Shown piece by piece: positions 19,173 to 28,677 of a stretch of 64,000 nucleotides of DNA (within the stretch, counting starts at the first letter, position 1; the number at the start of each line of letters is the position of its first letter). The notes under the pieces were generated by a model. The model did no database searches, was not told the DNA's origin, and worked only from the letters and a program-made list of their open reading frames with translations. The stretch is from Pandoraea captiosa (lineage in GTDB: Bacteria; Pseudomonadota; Gammaproteobacteria; Burkholderiales; Burkholderiaceae): positions 806,001 to 870,000 of the forward strand of contig NZ_CABPSQ010000002.1 of NCBI RefSeq assembly GCF_902459775.1. The letters run 5' to 3'. A program made the translations under genes and the position numbers.

Positions 19173-22037
19173 TTACTTCCCGCGCTTGAGCAGCGGCGCG
19201 AGATACTTGCCGGTAAAGCTGGCCTTGCTCGCCGCCACCTGCTCCGGCGTGCCCTGCGCAATGATCTGCCCGCCGCCCGCCCCGCCTTCCGGCCCGAGAT
19301 CGATCACCCAGTCCGCCGTTTTGATCACGTCGAGATTGTGTTCGATGATAACGACCGTGTTGCCCTGATCGCGCAACCGGTGAATCACGGTGAGGAGCAG
19401 TTCGATGTCGTGAAAGTGCAACCCGGTGGTCGGTTCGTCAAGGATATACAACGTGCGGCCCGTATCGCGCTTGGACAGCTCCAGCGACAACTTCACGCGT
19501 TGCGCCTCGCCGCCCGAGAGCGTCGTGGCCGACTGGCCGAGACGGATGTAGCCGAGGCCGACATCGAGCAACGTCTTGAGCTTGCGCGCCACCACCGGCA
19601 CGGGCTTGAAGAACTCGTGCGCCTGCTCGACCGTCATGTCGAGCACTTCCGAGATGTTGCGCCCCTTGTACTGCACTTCCAGCGTCTCGCGGTTGTAGCG
19701 TTTGCCGTGACAGACGTCGCACGGCACGTACACATCCGGCAGGAAGTGCATTTCGACCTTGATCACGCCGTCGCCCTGACAGGCTTCGCAGCGTCCGCCC
19801 TTCACGTTGAATGAGAACCGGCCCGGATCGTAGCCGCGCTCCTTGGCCGCCGGCACGCCCGCGAACAATTCGCGAATCGGTGTGAACAGCCCGGTATACG
19901 TGGCCGGGTTGGAGCGCGGTGTGCGCCCGATGGGCGACTGGTCGACGTTGATGACCTTGTCGAAATGCTCCAGGCCGTCGATCTGCTCATAGGGAGCCGG
20001 CTCCGCAGACGAGCCATACAGATGGCGCGCCACGGCGTGATACAGCGTGTCGTTGATCAGCGTCGACTTGCCCGAACCGGACACGCCGGTCACGCACGTC
20101 AGCAGGCCGATCGGCAGGTCCAGATTGACGTGTTTGAGGTTGTTGCCGGTCGCATCGACGATACGCAGATAGTCCTCGCCCGGCGCACGACGCTCCGCCG
20201 GCACCTCGATACGACGCGCGCCCGACAGATATTGGCCGGTCAGCGACTCGGCCGATTGCTCGATCTGTGCCGGGCTGCCCTGTGCGATGACGGTCCCGCC
20301 GTGAATGCCTGCGCCCAGACCCATGTCCACGACGTAATCGCTCGCGAGAATCATGTCCTCGTCGTGCTCGACCACGATCACCGAGTTGCCGAGATCGCGC
20401 AGATGCTTGAGCGTGCCGATCAGTCGGTCGTTGTCGCGCTGATGCAGCCCGATCGAGGGCTCATCGAGCACATACATCACGCCGGTGAGGCCCGAGCCGA
20501 TTTGCGACGCCAGACGAATCCGCTGCGCTTCGCCGCCCGAGAGTGTGTCGGCGCTGCGCTCCAGCGACAGATAGTCGAGGCCGACGTTGTTCAGGAACGT
20601 CAGGCGCGCGACGATTTCCTTCACGATCTTGTCGGCGATCTCGCGCTTGGCCCCGTGCAACACCAGTTCGTGGAAGTAACCCAGTGTCTCCCGCAGCGGC
20701 AGGTTGCCGATCTCGTAGATGGCGCGCGCCTGCTTGTCTTCGCCGACCTTGACGAATCGCGCCTCGCGCCGCAGACGGCTGCCCTCGCAATCGGGGCAGG
20801 CGCGGTTGTTCTGATACTTTGCAAGCTCTTCGCGCACCGCGACCGAATCGGTTTCGCGATAGCGGCGCTCCAGATTCGGGATGATGCCTTCGAAGGCATG
20901 CGAGCGAACCGAAGTGCGCCCCTTCTCGTTCACATAGGTGAAGGGAATTTCCTGCTCGCCGGAGCCGTAAAGCACGATTTTCTGCGTGTCTTCCGCGAGT
21001 TCCTCGAACGGCGTGTCGACGTCGAAGTCGTAGAACGCGGCAAGGCTTTGCAGCATCTGGAAGTAGAACTGATTGCGGCGGTCCCAGCCCTTGATCGCGC
21101 CGGACGCGAGCGAGAGTGCCGGGAAGGCGACGACGCGCTTCGGATCGAAGAACGTCATCTGGCCCAGACCGTCGCACGTCGGGCACGCACCCATCGGGTT
21201 GTTGAATGAGAACAGACGCGGCTCGAGCTCCTGCAGCGAATACGAGCACACCGGGCACGCGAACTTCGAACTGAAGACGTGCTCCTTGTCGGTATCCATC
21301 TCCAGCGCGATGGCCCGGCCGTCGGCCAGACGCAGCGCCGTCTCGAACGACTCGGCCAGACGTTGCTTCAGATCGGCGCGCACCTTCACGCGGTCGATGA
21401 CCACGTCGATGGAATGCTTTTCCGTCTTCTTGAGTTTGGGCAGCGCCTCGATGTCGTACACGCGCGCCGTGCCCTCGTTGGCCGCGCCGCCGCCCGAGCG
21501 GATCCGGAAACGCACGAAGCCCTGTGCCTGCATCGACTCGAAGAGGTCCGCATGCTCGCCCTTGCGATCGACGACGATGGGCGCGAGGATCATGAGCTTG
21601 GTGTCTTCGGGAAGCGCCAATACGGCGTCCACCATCTGCGAGACGCTTTGCGATTCGAGCGGCAGCCCGTGATCGGGGCAGTAGGGCGTGCCCACGCGGG
21701 CGTAGAGCAGACGCAGGTAGTCGTGAATTTCCGTGACGGTGCCGACCGTCGAGCGCGGGTTGTGCGAGGTCGCCTTTTGCTCGATGGAGATCGCCGGCGA
21801 CAGCCCCTCGATCAGGTCGACGTCGGGCTTCTCCATCAATTGCAGGAACTGCCGGGCGTACGCCGAGAGGCTTTCGACGTAGCGACGCTGACCTTCCGCG
21901 TAGAGCGTGTCGAATGCGAGCGACGACTTGCCGGAGCCCGACAGGCCGGTGATCACCACGAGCTGGTGACGCGGCAAGTCGAGATTGACGTTCTTGAGGT
22001 TGTGGGTACGCGCCCCACGAATACGGATGGTTTCCAT
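19173..22037 (-). CDS. uvrA: UvrABC excinuclease subunit A
   Basis: A 954-residue, full-length UvrA, the damage-recognition ATPase of nucleotide excision repair. Two ABC modules are present. Walker A1 is GLSGSGKSS near the start and Walker A2 GVSGSGKST in the second half. Signatures are [14 protein letters not shown] and [14 protein letters not shown], Walker B2 is [11 protein letters not shown]. Zinc motifs are CPVCSYSLQ...CPTCDGLG and CEACQGDG...[10 protein letters not shown]. The end [11 protein letters not shown] is typical. It is divergent to an MFS gene and then ssb, the conserved order in this bacterial group. I found no clear CTGT-N8-ACAG LexA box upstream. Confidence 0.98.
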   Translation of the reverse strand: METIRIRGARTHNLKNVNLDLPRHQLVVITGLSGSGKSSLAFDTLYAEGQRRYVESLSAYARQFLQLMEKPDVDLIEGLSPAISIEQKATSHNPRSTVGTVTEIHDYLRLLYARVGTPYCPDHGLPLESQSVSQMVDAVLALPEDTKLMILAPIVVDRKGEHADLFESMQAQGFVRFRIRSGGGAANEGTARVYDIEALPKLKKTEKHSIDVVIDRVKVRADLKQRLAESFETALRLADGRAIALEMDTDKEHVFSSKFACPVCSYSLQELEPRLFSFNNPMGACPTCDGLGQMTFFDPKRVVAFPALSLASGAIKGWDRRNQFYFQMLQSLAAFYDFDVDTPFEELAEDTQKIVLYGSGEQEIPFTYVNEKGRTSVRSHAFEGIIPNLERRYRETDSVAVREELAKYQNNRACPDCEGSRLRREARFVKVGEDKQARAIYEIGNLPLRETLGYFHELVLHGAKREIADKIVKEIVARLTFLNNVGLDYLSLERSADTLSGGEAQRIRLASQIGSGLTGVMYVLDEPSIGLHQRDNDRLIGTLKHLRDLGNSVIVVEHDEDMILASDYVVDMGLGAGIHGGTVIAQGSPAQIEQSAESLTGQYLSGARRIEVPAERRAPGEDYLRIVDATGNNLKHVNLDLPIGLLTCVTGVSGSGKSTLINDTLYHAVARHLYGSSAEPAPYEQIDGLEHFDKVINVDQSPIGRTPRSNPATYTGLFTPIRELFAGVPAAKERGYDPGRFSFNVKGGRCEACQGDGVIKVEMHFLPDVYVPCDVCHGKRYNRETLEVQYKGRNISEVLDMTVEQAHEFFKPVPVVARKLKTLLDVGLGYIRLGQSATTLSGGEAQRVKLSLELSKRDTGRTLYILDEPTTGLHFHDIELLLTVIHRLRDQGNTVVIIEHNLDVIKTADWVIDLGPEGGAGGGQIIAQGTPEQVAASKASFTGKYLAPLLKRGK

Positions 22038-22478
22038 TCACGGTTCCGGGTCGTCGCCGAGGAATCCGCGCGGCGAAATGTCGCGGGGCGGCTTCCGGCC
22101 CCCAAGCGCCTGAATTTCCCGGGACGTCGGGCCGCGTCGGCACGGCGTTGGCCGGGCGTCGACGCAGCAGGCGGCGGGAGCGGTCGGGCGGGCCGCTGGG
22201 GGGAAATCAGGGCGGCTAAACCTGCTAATATACCTAAGTTTGATTGCCGGGGCTGATCCCTGCTGACAGGCTGTCCCGGGCGGCCGGCCGGCAAGGGAGA
22301 CAGATGGGGACGAACCGCCCGATTTCCAGAGGCTGGCGCCCACCCGAAGCTCATAGGACGGAAGACGGTGGTTCGCATGCCCGGCGCAAGCCCGATGGGC
22401 GGCCGAAGCCCCCGCGTCCGGGCGCAATCATCAGACAATTCCGAGGCTGCACGCGCTTTTTCCATCTCTCAGGACGTA
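22038..22478. promoter_or_regulatory. Divergent region between uvrA and the MFS gene
   Basis: 441 bases with no convincing gene. Most is very GC-rich. A short AT-rich island (22216-22242, CTGCTAATATACCTAAGTTTG) is the best promoter candidate, and on the minus strand it reads TATATTAGC for uvrA. An open frame continues the MFS gene upstream to 22368 but lacks a ribosome binding site and conserved sequence. Confidence 0.5.
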
Positions 22479-23702
22479 ATGTCTACTGATTCCGTGACTT
22501 CCGCTTCTCCTGCCTCGACACGCGGCCGAGGTGGCCGCATGACCCCGCTAGAAGTGCGCGCCAGCGCGTCGCTCGCGGGGATTTTTGCATTGCGCATGCT
22601 CGGTCTGTTTCTGATCATGCCGGTGTTCTCGGTCTTCGCGCAGACGATTCCGGGTGGCAACGACACGTTTCTCGTGGGACTGGCCATCGGTATCTACGGG
22701 CTGACGCAGTCGTTGCTTTACATCCCGTACGGATGGGCGTCCGACCGGCTCGGGCGCAAGCCTGTCATCATTTTCGGCCTCGTCGTCTTCGCCATCGGTT
22801 CGCTGGTGGCGGCGATGGCCCATGACCTGACGTGGATCATCGTCGGGCGCGCGATTCAGGGCGCCGGTGCGATCTCCTCGGCGGTCATGGCCTGTGTGGC
22901 GGACCTGACGAGCGACGCGAACCGCACCAAGGCGATGGCGATGATCGGCGGCAGTATCGGCGTGTCGTTTGCCGTGGCGATCGTGTGTGCGCCTTTCCTG
23001 TATCACTGGCTGGGCATGAGCGGATTGTTCTCGGCCATCGGCGTTCTGGCCGTGCTGGCGATTTTCGTGGTGCTCTGGGTCGTGCCCACACCGCCCGTGC
23101 ACGCCAAGGCCGGGCCTGCGCCGTTCTCCGAAGTGCTGCATAACCCGGAACTGCTGCGCCTGAATTTCGGCGTGTTCGTCCTGCACGCGACGCAGACGGC
23201 GCTCTTCGTGGCGATGCCGCGCATGCTGGTCGCGGCGGGTCTGCCGGTCGCACAGCATTGGGAAATTTATCTGCCGGTGATGGGGCTGTCGTTTGTGGCG
23301 ATGGTGCCTGCGATCATCGCGGCGGAAAAGCGCGGCAAGATGAAGGCCGTGCTGCTCTCGGCGATTGCGCTGGTCGCCGTGGCGCAGGTCGCGCTTGGTG
23401 GCTTGCCGCCGACGGTCGGCGTGATTGCCGTGGTGCTGTTTGTGTACTTCCTGGGCTTCAACGTGCTCGAAGCGTCGCAGCCGTCGCTGGTGTCGAAACT
23501 GGCGCCGGGACAGCGCAAGGGGGCGGCGGTCGGGGTGTATAACACGACGCAGGCACTCGGTCTTTTCTGCGGTGGGGCACTAGGGGGTTTTCTGATGACC
23601 CACTACGGTCAAAACGCAATCTTCCTGACTTGCGCAGCCGGTGCGGTCGTGTGGCTTATAATCGCCGCACCGATGAGGACGCCAGCGCCTCGTCAATCCT
23701 GA
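22479..23702 (+). CDS. MFS transporter, 12-helix family
   Basis: A 407-residue major facilitator. Motif A is GWASDRLGRKPVII at about residues 88-101, and ALRMLGLFLIMPVFSVFA is helix 1 as in the YceL/MdtH-like and YajR-like drug-transport group. FNVLEASQPSLVSKLAP and VGVYNTTQALGLFCGGALGG mark the second half. The ATG at 22479 follows AGGACGTA, with homology starting about 20 residues in. It lies 30 bases before ssb, so the two are probably co-transcribed, an arrangement preserved across the group. The substrate is unknown. Confidence 0.88.
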   Translation: MSTDSVTSASPASTRGRGGRMTPLEVRASASLAGIFALRMLGLFLIMPVFSVFAQTIPGGNDTFLVGLAIGIYGLTQSLLYIPYGWASDRLGRKPVIIFGLVVFAIGSLVAAMAHDLTWIIVGRAIQGAGAISSAVMACVADLTSDANRTKAMAMIGGSIGVSFAVAIVCAPFLYHWLGMSGLFSAIGVLAVLAIFVVLWVVPTPPVHAKAGPAPFSEVLHNPELLRLNFGVFVLHATQTALFVAMPRMLVAAGLPVAQHWEIYLPVMGLSFVAMVPAIIAAEKRGKMKAVLLSAIALVAVAQVALGGLPPTVGVIAVVLFVYFLGFNVLEASQPSLVSKLAPGQRKGAAVGVYNTTQALGLFCGGALGGFLMTHYGQNAIFLTCAAGAVVWLIIAAPMRTPAPRQS

Positions 23703-23732
23703 TCGGATTTCAGCAATACCGGAGAAAGATTT

Positions 23733-24242
23733 ATGGCATCAGTCAACAAAGTGATTCTGGTCGGCAATCTGGGTGCCGACCCCGAAGTCCGCTACATGCC
23801 GAGCGGCGATGCGGTTGCGAACATTCGTCTGGCGACGACCGATCGTTACAAGGACAAGCAGTCCGGCGAGTTCAAGGAAATGACCGAATGGCACCGTGTG
23901 TCGTTCTTCGGGCGCCTTGCGGAAATCGTCAACGAATACCTGAAGAAGGGCTCGTCGGTGTACATCGAAGGCCGTATCCGCACGCGCAAGTATCAGGCGC
24001 AGGACGGCACGGACCGTTACAGCACGGAAATCGTGGCCGACCAGATGCAGATGCTCGGCGGCCGTGGTGGTGAGGGCGGCGGCGGTGGTGGCGGTGGCTA
24101 CTCGCGCGGCGGCGGCGGTGACGAAGGCGGTGGTGGCGGCTACTCGCGCGGCGGTGGTGGTGGCGGCGGTGGTCGTCAGCAAGCCCCGGCCAAGCAGTCG
24201 GGCGGCGGCTTCGACGACATGGACGACGATATTCCGTTCTGA
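23733..24242 (+). CDS. ssb: Single-stranded DNA-binding protein
   Basis: A 169-residue SSB. Residues 1-110 are the OB fold ([20 protein letters not shown], then [17 protein letters not shown] and [12 protein letters not shown]). Residues ~111-158 are a Gly-rich linker with two YSRGGGG motifs. The acidic tip DDMDDDIPF recruits replication and repair enzymes. The ATG follows GGAGAAAGATTT. A clear intrinsic terminator follows at 24273-24304. It is the conserved partner of the upstream MFS and divergent uvrA. Confidence 0.98.
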   Translation: MASVNKVILVGNLGADPEVRYMPSGDAVANIRLATTDRYKDKQSGEFKEMTEWHRVSFFGRLAEIVNEYLKKGSSVYIEGRIRTRKYQAQDGTDRYSTEIVADQMQMLGGRGGEGGGGGGGGYSRGGGGDEGGGGGYSRGGGGGGGGRQQAPAKQSGGGFDDMDDDIPF

Positions 24243-24272
24243 CGCGCACTCTCCGTCAATCGAAAAGCTAGG

Positions 24273-24304
24273 GCCCGCATTCCTTATGGATGCGGGCTTT
24301 TTTT
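24273..24304 (+). terminator. Intrinsic terminator after ssb
   Basis: An 8-bp stem (GCCCGCAT at 24273-24280 with ATGCGGGC at 24290-24297) with a 9-base loop is followed directly by seven T residues (24298-24304). It lies 31 bases past the ssb stop and is the best-formed rho-independent terminator in the window. Confidence 0.92.
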
Positions 24305-24356
24305 GTGGTCCACAGATGTCCGGCGCCGCCCGCGACGGGCATCGCCGCATCGATGC

Positions 24357-25139
24357 TTACGCGAAAGTGCCTCGCAAGGCGTCCGGCGCGTGTCGCAGGA
24401 CGCGCCGCCCGAACATCGCGAAGCTCGCCTTGACAATGCTCGGCTGCAGCAGGAAGTCATGCGATTCCTTCGCGAGCGCGGGGTCGAGTTCCTTCACCGG
24501 GCCGAGCGTTTCTGCCATCAGTTGATTGCGCGCCGCGCGCTCGATCAGCATCGACAGGTACGCTGTCTCTTCGATGGACGACGTGGCGGCCAGAAAGCCG
24601 TGGTGTGCGAGCAGGATCGTGCGGCGCGTGCCGAGCGCAGACGAAATGATCTCGCCCTCGTCGTCGGCAATCGGCAGGCCCGGCCACTCCTTCAGGAACG
24701 CGCAGTCGTCGAAGAACGGCGTGGCGTCCATGTGGGCCACGCGCAGCGGGCGTCCCGTCATGGAGAGTGTCGAGACATAAGGCGGATGCGTATGCACGAT
24801 GCTGCGCACGTCGGGCCGCCGCCGGTAGACCCACAGGTGAAAGCGCACCGCGGGGTTGGCCATGCCGTTGCCTTCGAGCAGACGCAGCGAGTCGTCCACG
24901 CGAATGACATGGCGCGGTTCGATCTCGTCGAACGCCACCGCCAGCGGCGTGGTGAGATAGGTGCCGTCGTCGCAGCGCACGGTGATTTGTCCCGCCAGCG
25001 TTTCCGAATGGTTCTCCATCGCAAGCATGCGACAGGTCAGCACGACCTTTTCCCTGTCGGTCCAGTTGCCCATATCCAGACGCGTTCGCATGTCGTCGAG
25101 CGCGCGGTCGGTGACCGCCTGTTTGACCTCGTCCAGCAT
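24357..25139 (-). CDS. Class II aldolase/adducin family protein
   Basis: A 260-residue protein of the class II aldolase/adducin fold, which includes fuculose- and ribulose-phosphate aldolases and many uncharacterised enzymes. HTHPPYVSTLS and LLAHHGFLAATSS supply the zinc-binding His residues, and ENHSETLAGQITVR matches the N-terminal glycine-loop region. The ATG at 25139 is preceded by GTGGAGGAATTTC; a frame starting at 25169 has a weaker context. It lies 56 bases after the MHS transporter gene in the same direction, so the pair likely takes up and cleaves or decarboxylates one small hydroxy acid or sugar acid (inference). Confidence 0.87.
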   Translation of the reverse strand: MLDEVKQAVTDRALDDMRTRLDMGNWTDREKVVLTCRMLAMENHSETLAGQITVRCDDGTYLTTPLAVAFDEIEPRHVIRVDDSLRLLEGNGMANPAVRFHLWVYRRRPDVRSIVHTHPPYVSTLSMTGRPLRVAHMDATPFFDDCAFLKEWPGLPIADDEGEIISSALGTRRTILLAHHGFLAATSSIEETAYLSMLIERAARNQLMAETLGPVKELDPALAKESHDFLLQPSIVKASFAMFGRRVLRHAPDALRGTFA

Positions 25140-25195
25140 GAAATTCCTCCACGTAAAGTTGCTTGTCATTGAGCGCTACGGGCGCTCCAGGCGCT

Positions 25196-26506
25196 TCAGT
25201 CCGACGCCGTCGGCTTCATGCCCCACGCGCTGACTGCGCCGATCAGGCCCAGTACGCTCAGGTAAATGCCGACCGAGCCGATGCCGCCAAGTCTCGCCAC
25301 CAGCGTGGCAGCGATGAGCGGGGCGAGTCCGCCCCCGATGGCCGCCGCTACCTGAATGCCGATGGAAATGCCCGAGTAACGCAGCTCCGGCGGGAATTGC
25401 GCGGCATAGAGGCTCGATTGCGGCCCGAAAATCATGGCGTAGTTCAGCGCCAGCGCCACGACGGCCGCTGCGGTGTAGATCGGCAGCGAGCCGGTGCCCA
25501 TCGCGTGGAACAGCGGCACGGCCATGACGGTGAGAAGCAGCGTGCCTGCGATGTAGAGGCGTCGAGCGCCGACGCGATCGCCAAGCCAGCCGAAGAACGG
25601 GATCGTCACGATCTGGCACACGGAGCCGATCATCACCGCGTTGAGGGCGTCTGCACGCGTGAAACCGAGATTTCCCGTGGCATACGAAATGGAGAACACG
25701 ATGATGGTGTAGACGAGCGTGACCTCGGCAAGCTTGCCGCCGATGGCGAGCAGGAGCGGTTTCCAGTGATGCACGAGCACGTCGCGCACCGGCAACCGCG
25801 ACACTTTCCGCTGCGCCTGTACCGCCGTGAAGTCAGGCGACTCTTCGACCTTCATGCGAATGAACACGCCGATGACGATGAGCGCGGCGCTGGCCAGGAA
25901 CGGAATGCGCCAGCCCCATTGCAGGAAGCTCTCGTTGGGCAGCAAGTTGACCAGGGCGAAGGCGCCCGTCGACAGCAGAATGCCGATCGGCGCACCCGCT
26001 TGCGGCAAGCTGCCGTAGAACGACTTCGACTTTGGCGGCGCGTGTTCCACCGCCATGAGCACGGCGCCGCCCATCTCGCCGCCGAACGACACGCCCTGGC
26101 CGATACGCAGCGCCACGAGCAGCACGGCGGCCCAGATGCCGATGTCGTCGTACGTTGGCAGCAGGCCAATGAGCGTAGTGCACAACCCCATGAGCACGAG
26201 GCTCGCAATCAGGATGGACTTACGGCCGACGCGATCGCCGAAGTGGCCGAAAATGATGCCGCCGAGCGGCCTCGCGAAGAGCCCCGAGGCGAACGCGCCG
26301 AAGGCCGCCAGGGTGCCCGTGGCCGAGTCCAGGCTTGGAAAGAAAAGTTTGTTGAAGACGAGCGCGGCCGCCGTGCCGTAGGCGAGAAAGTCGAACGCTT
26401 CGATGGCCGTGCCCGCCATGGACGCGAACGCGACCCGTGCCATGCGGCGGTCCACCGTGTGGCTGCCATGCGCCATGACTGGCGCGTCGTGCTTTACCGT
26501 GGTCAT
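25196..26506 (-). CDS. MFS transporter, metabolite:H+ symporter (ShiA/ProP-like) family
   Basis: A 436-residue, 12-helix symporter. GTAIEAFDFLAYGTAAALVF is the family-typical helix 1. LGGIIFGHFGDRVGRKSIL is motif A. GVSFGGEMGGAVLMAVEHAP is a second conserved stretch. ESPDFTAVQAQRKVSRLP is the hydrophilic central loop. Relatives carry shikimate, α-ketoglutarate, citrate or osmolytes. It heads an operon with the class II aldolase-like gene and is divergent to an XRE-cupin regulator across 251 bases rich in GTTGTC half-sites. Substrate unknown. Confidence 0.88.
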   Translation of the reverse strand: MTTVKHDAPVMAHGSHTVDRRMARVAFASMAGTAIEAFDFLAYGTAAALVFNKLFFPSLDSATGTLAAFGAFASGLFARPLGGIIFGHFGDRVGRKSILIASLVLMGLCTTLIGLLPTYDDIGIWAAVLLVALRIGQGVSFGGEMGGAVLMAVEHAPPKSKSFYGSLPQAGAPIGILLSTGAFALVNLLPNESFLQWGWRIPFLASAALIVIGVFIRMKVEESPDFTAVQAQRKVSRLPVRDVLVHHWKPLLLAIGGKLAEVTLVYTIIVFSISYATGNLGFTRADALNAVMIGSVCQIVTIPFFGWLGDRVGARRLYIAGTLLLTVMAVPLFHAMGTGSLPIYTAAAVVALALNYAMIFGPQSSLYAAQFPPELRYSGISIGIQVAAAIGGGLAPLIAATLVARLGGIGSVGIYLSVLGLIGAVSAWGMKPTASD

Positions 26507-26605
26507 TTGATGTCCCTGTCGAGTGAAATGTCCAGTCCGTGAGGCGCCTTGTATCGTTGCTACGCCTATCGGTTGCCGCTGTTTCGGTGGTCCTGCGCAG
26601 CTCGT

Positions 26606-26641
26606 GTTGTCTTTGGTTGTCTAATGGACAACTTTGTTGTC
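26606..26641. promoter_or_regulatory. Helically phased GTTGTC half-site array, probable operator
   Basis: GTTGTC occurs at 26606, 26616 and 26636 and inverted (GACAAC) at 26627, i.e. at 10-, 11- and 9-base steps, one helical turn each. The middle pair forms GTTGTC-TAATG-GACAAC (26616-26632), a perfect dyad. Further GACAAC copies occur at 26730-26735 and 26751-26756, the last ending just before the TTG start of the regulator gene. The array lies 100-135 bases upstream of the MHS transporter start. Confidence 0.75.
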
Positions 26642-26757
26642 CTTTGGCTCGAAGTCTAGTCGTTTAGAATCGTTTGCGCATCCCGTTCAAAATAGGTGTT
26701 TACGTGGACGAACCTCGTTCCACGGTGTGGACAACCTACGTTTATTGAGAGACAACT

Positions 26758-27432
26758 TTGTCGACCCAGAAGCCACGGCAGCCGGCGCGCAAGCGCGCGA
26801 CCGGCGAGACACGGCACCGATATGAGCCCTCACAGCCCTCACGTGAGGAGACACCCGCCCACGAGGCGCAAAACGACCATCCGGGAGAATTGGTTCGGGT
26901 ATTGCGGCAGCGCCGCGGCATGACGCTCGATGCACTCGCCCTCGATGCTGGACTGAGCAAAGGCCATCTGTCGCGTTTCGAGCGTGGAGAGAAGACGGTG
27001 TCGCTGGCGGCGCTGCTGCGCATCGCGCAGGCGCTGGGGACTTCCGCCGCATCGCTGTTGGGCGAGCAGGTGGACAGGGGGATGGTGCATGTCGTACGCG
27101 CCGGGGAGCGTCACTACCGCAATCAGAGCGGCGCCGATTACCGCTATGCGGCGTTGAGTCGCGCGAGCGGCGAAGCAGGCAGCGATGCCGAGGGGCCGAC
27201 CGCGCTGGTGCTCCGACTGCCCGCCGACGCGCAAGTGAGCGAAGCCGCTTTTCACAAGGGCGACGAAATCTTTTTCGTCCTGAGCGGGGCCATCGAGATC
27301 GAACTGGGCGACCAGTCGATTCTCCTGCGTGAAGGCGACTTCGCGGAATTCCCCGGTCATGTGAAACACCGTATCCGTAGCGTAGGCACAGACACAGAAG
27401 TGCTGATCGTCGTGACCGGCAGCGGGCGCTAG
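26758..27432 (+). CDS. XRE-family regulator with C-terminal cupin domain
   Basis: A 224-residue regulator. An N-terminal arm of ~43 Arg/Pro/Glu-rich residues is followed by an HTH (LRQRRGMTLDALALDAGLSKGHLSRFERGEKTVSL region, residues ~48-85) and a cupin domain at ~150-220 (AAFHKGDEIFFVLSGAIEIEL, GDFAEFPGHVKHRI). Such proteins usually repress an adjacent catabolic or transport operon and release on binding a small ligand in the cupin. The only in-frame start upstream of the HTH that fits is TTG at 26758, with a poor ribosome site (GAGAGACAAC), so the exact start is uncertain. It is divergent to the MHS transporter operon. Confidence 0.85.
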   Translation: MSTQKPRQPARKRATGETRHRYEPSQPSREETPAHEAQNDHPGELVRVLRQRRGMTLDALALDAGLSKGHLSRFERGEKTVSLAALLRIAQALGTSAASLLGEQVDRGMVHVVRAGERHYRNQSGADYRYAALSRASGEAGSDAEGPTALVLRLPADAQVSEAAFHKGDEIFFVLSGAIEIELGDQSILLREGDFAEFPGHVKHRIRSVGTDTEVLIVVTGSGR

Positions 27433-27512
27433 ATCAGGTACCGTCGTCGCTCGGTGCACCGGCTCTCAGGATGCCGCGCTCGCCGAGGCGGTACGATACC
27501 CATCGCCTCTCG

Positions 27513-28163
27513 TCACTTTCTTGTAACGCCGTTCAGCAGGAGCGACAGCAAATGACGCAACGTCGAATCGACGTCGTCGGGGTCTGCCTTGCCCGCGCTT
27601 AGTCGACTGATGCGGCCCACATCCACCATGACGTAGACCATGACACCTAGCGCGGATTGGAAAAGCCAGTGGATCTCGGCCTCGCTGCGGTCTGGCAATG
27701 CGATACGCAACTGCTCGACAAATGCGACGGCGAGCGGATCGAGCATTTTCTGGACGATCCCGCGCTCGGACGCGCCAGGGTCGTTGATCTCACGCGCCGC
27801 GATGATGCCGAAATGGGTTTCGCTCCCCGTCGCGCGCAAACTCAGCATCGGCAGCATCAGGGCTTTGAGAATCATCTCCAGTCGGCGCTCGAGGTTCTCC
27901 TCCATCGCGGCTAACGCCAGCCCAGCCTTGCGCTGCTCGACCATCGCAGGTATGCGGAGTTCGAAGATTGCTTCATATACCCCGAGCTTGCCCCCGAAGT
28001 GGTAGCTCACGAGGCCCACGGGTACGTCGGCATGCTGGGCAATATTTCGCAGCGAGACACCGTCGTAGCTCAGTTGCGCGAAAAGCGGCTCGGCAGCTGC
28101 GATGATGCGCGCTCGGGTGGTTCGTCGCTCGCTAGCCGCCAGCTTCGCGCTCCCTGCATTCAT
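27513..28163 (-). CDS. TetR/AcrR-family transcriptional regulator
   Basis: A 216-residue TetR-type regulator. The HTH lies at residues ~18-62 (RARIIAAAEPLFAQLSYDGVSLRNIA, then GLVSYHFGGKLGVYEAIFE). The C-terminal ligand domain resembles the CecR/YbiH-type group. The ATG at 28163 has CGGAGCAAGAC upstream; an extension to 28223 would run into the promoter palindrome, so I rejected it. It faces the XRE-cupin gene tail to tail. The neighbouring chemoreceptor is the only divergent gene, and its link to this regulator is not evident. The dyad at 28221-28239 is a likely autoregulatory site. Confidence 0.87.
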   Translation of the reverse strand: MNAGSAKLAASERRTTRARIIAAAEPLFAQLSYDGVSLRNIAQHADVPVGLVSYHFGGKLGVYEAIFELRIPAMVEQRKAGLALAAMEENLERRLEMILKALMLPMLSLRATGSETHFGIIAAREINDPGASERGIVQKMLDPLAVAFVEQLRIALPDRSEAEIHWLFQSALGVMVYVMVDVGRISRLSAGKADPDDVDSTLRHLLSLLLNGVTRK

Positions 28164-28220
28164 GTCTTGCTCCGTAGATAAGCCGTCGCCGCGGAACGTC
28201 GATCGTACCGCAGAATTAAA

Positions 28221-28239
28221 CAAATAGTTAATATATTTG
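28221..28239. promoter_or_regulatory. Palindrome upstream of the tetR-family gene
   Basis: CAAATA (28221-28226) and TATTTG (28234-28239) flank GTTAATA, giving a 19-base near-perfect dyad, a usual size for TetR operators. It lies 58-76 bases upstream of the gene in the most AT-rich part of the spacer. Confidence 0.6.
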
Positions 28240-28677
28240 TATACGTGGTAAACCTAGTTGGTCATATGTTCAATTTGCGGAAAATCTCCAACGCCGGGCA
28301 CCCGAGTCGTCAGCCTCGTGCCCGGCCGTCCGGTATCGAAACCCGCATGGCATCCCCCCTTCAGGCGCGATAACGAACACCGGTTGCGGCCGATTTGCAT
28401 AGCCTGAACCACTTCCCCGAAGGCATTCTCACCGTGACAAGGGAATGCGCGTGCGCGCAGGGATGACGTAAGGCAAGGGTGACAAGCATGGGCGACGAAA
28501 TTTAACCCGCTTCGTAAATAAGTACTCCTAATTTTAATGATGGCGATGTCGTCATTCTGTCTTGTTCAGGCTTATTCGGCCTGAATCCGGCTCAATTCGG
28601 CTTACTCCGCCCTATTCGGGCTTGTTGCGCCGCAACCCATGATCGCCCAACAGGCGATCCCGCCTTACGGAGTCCCT
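28240..28677. other. Long spacer before the chemoreceptor gene
   Basis: No gene is supported between the TetR operator and the chemoreceptor. The central part (28440-28560) is of mixed composition with an AT-rich stretch at 28510-28545. The last 110 bases contain the ten-base-period repeats given separately and then the ribosome site ACGGAGTCCCT before the ATG at 28678. A σ28-type promoter match was looked for and not found. Confidence 0.5.
28561..28630. repeat. Seven degenerate tandem repeats with a 10-base period
   Basis: Each ten-base block from 28561 reads like CTTATTCGGC with changes: CTTGTTCAGG, CTTATTCGGC, CTGAATCCGG, CTCAATTCGG, CTTACTCCGC, CCTATTCGGG, CTTGTTGCGC. The period equals about one helical turn. 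It sits 48-117 bases upstream of the chemoreceptor start. Confidence 0.8.

Noticed and set aside
19965-21209. 414-codon open frame on the plus strand
   Set aside because: It is antisense to uvrA and shows no recognisable domain.
22038-22478. LexA (SOS) box for uvrA
   Set aside because: No CTGT-N8-ACAG or close variant could be found in the divergent spacer by eye.
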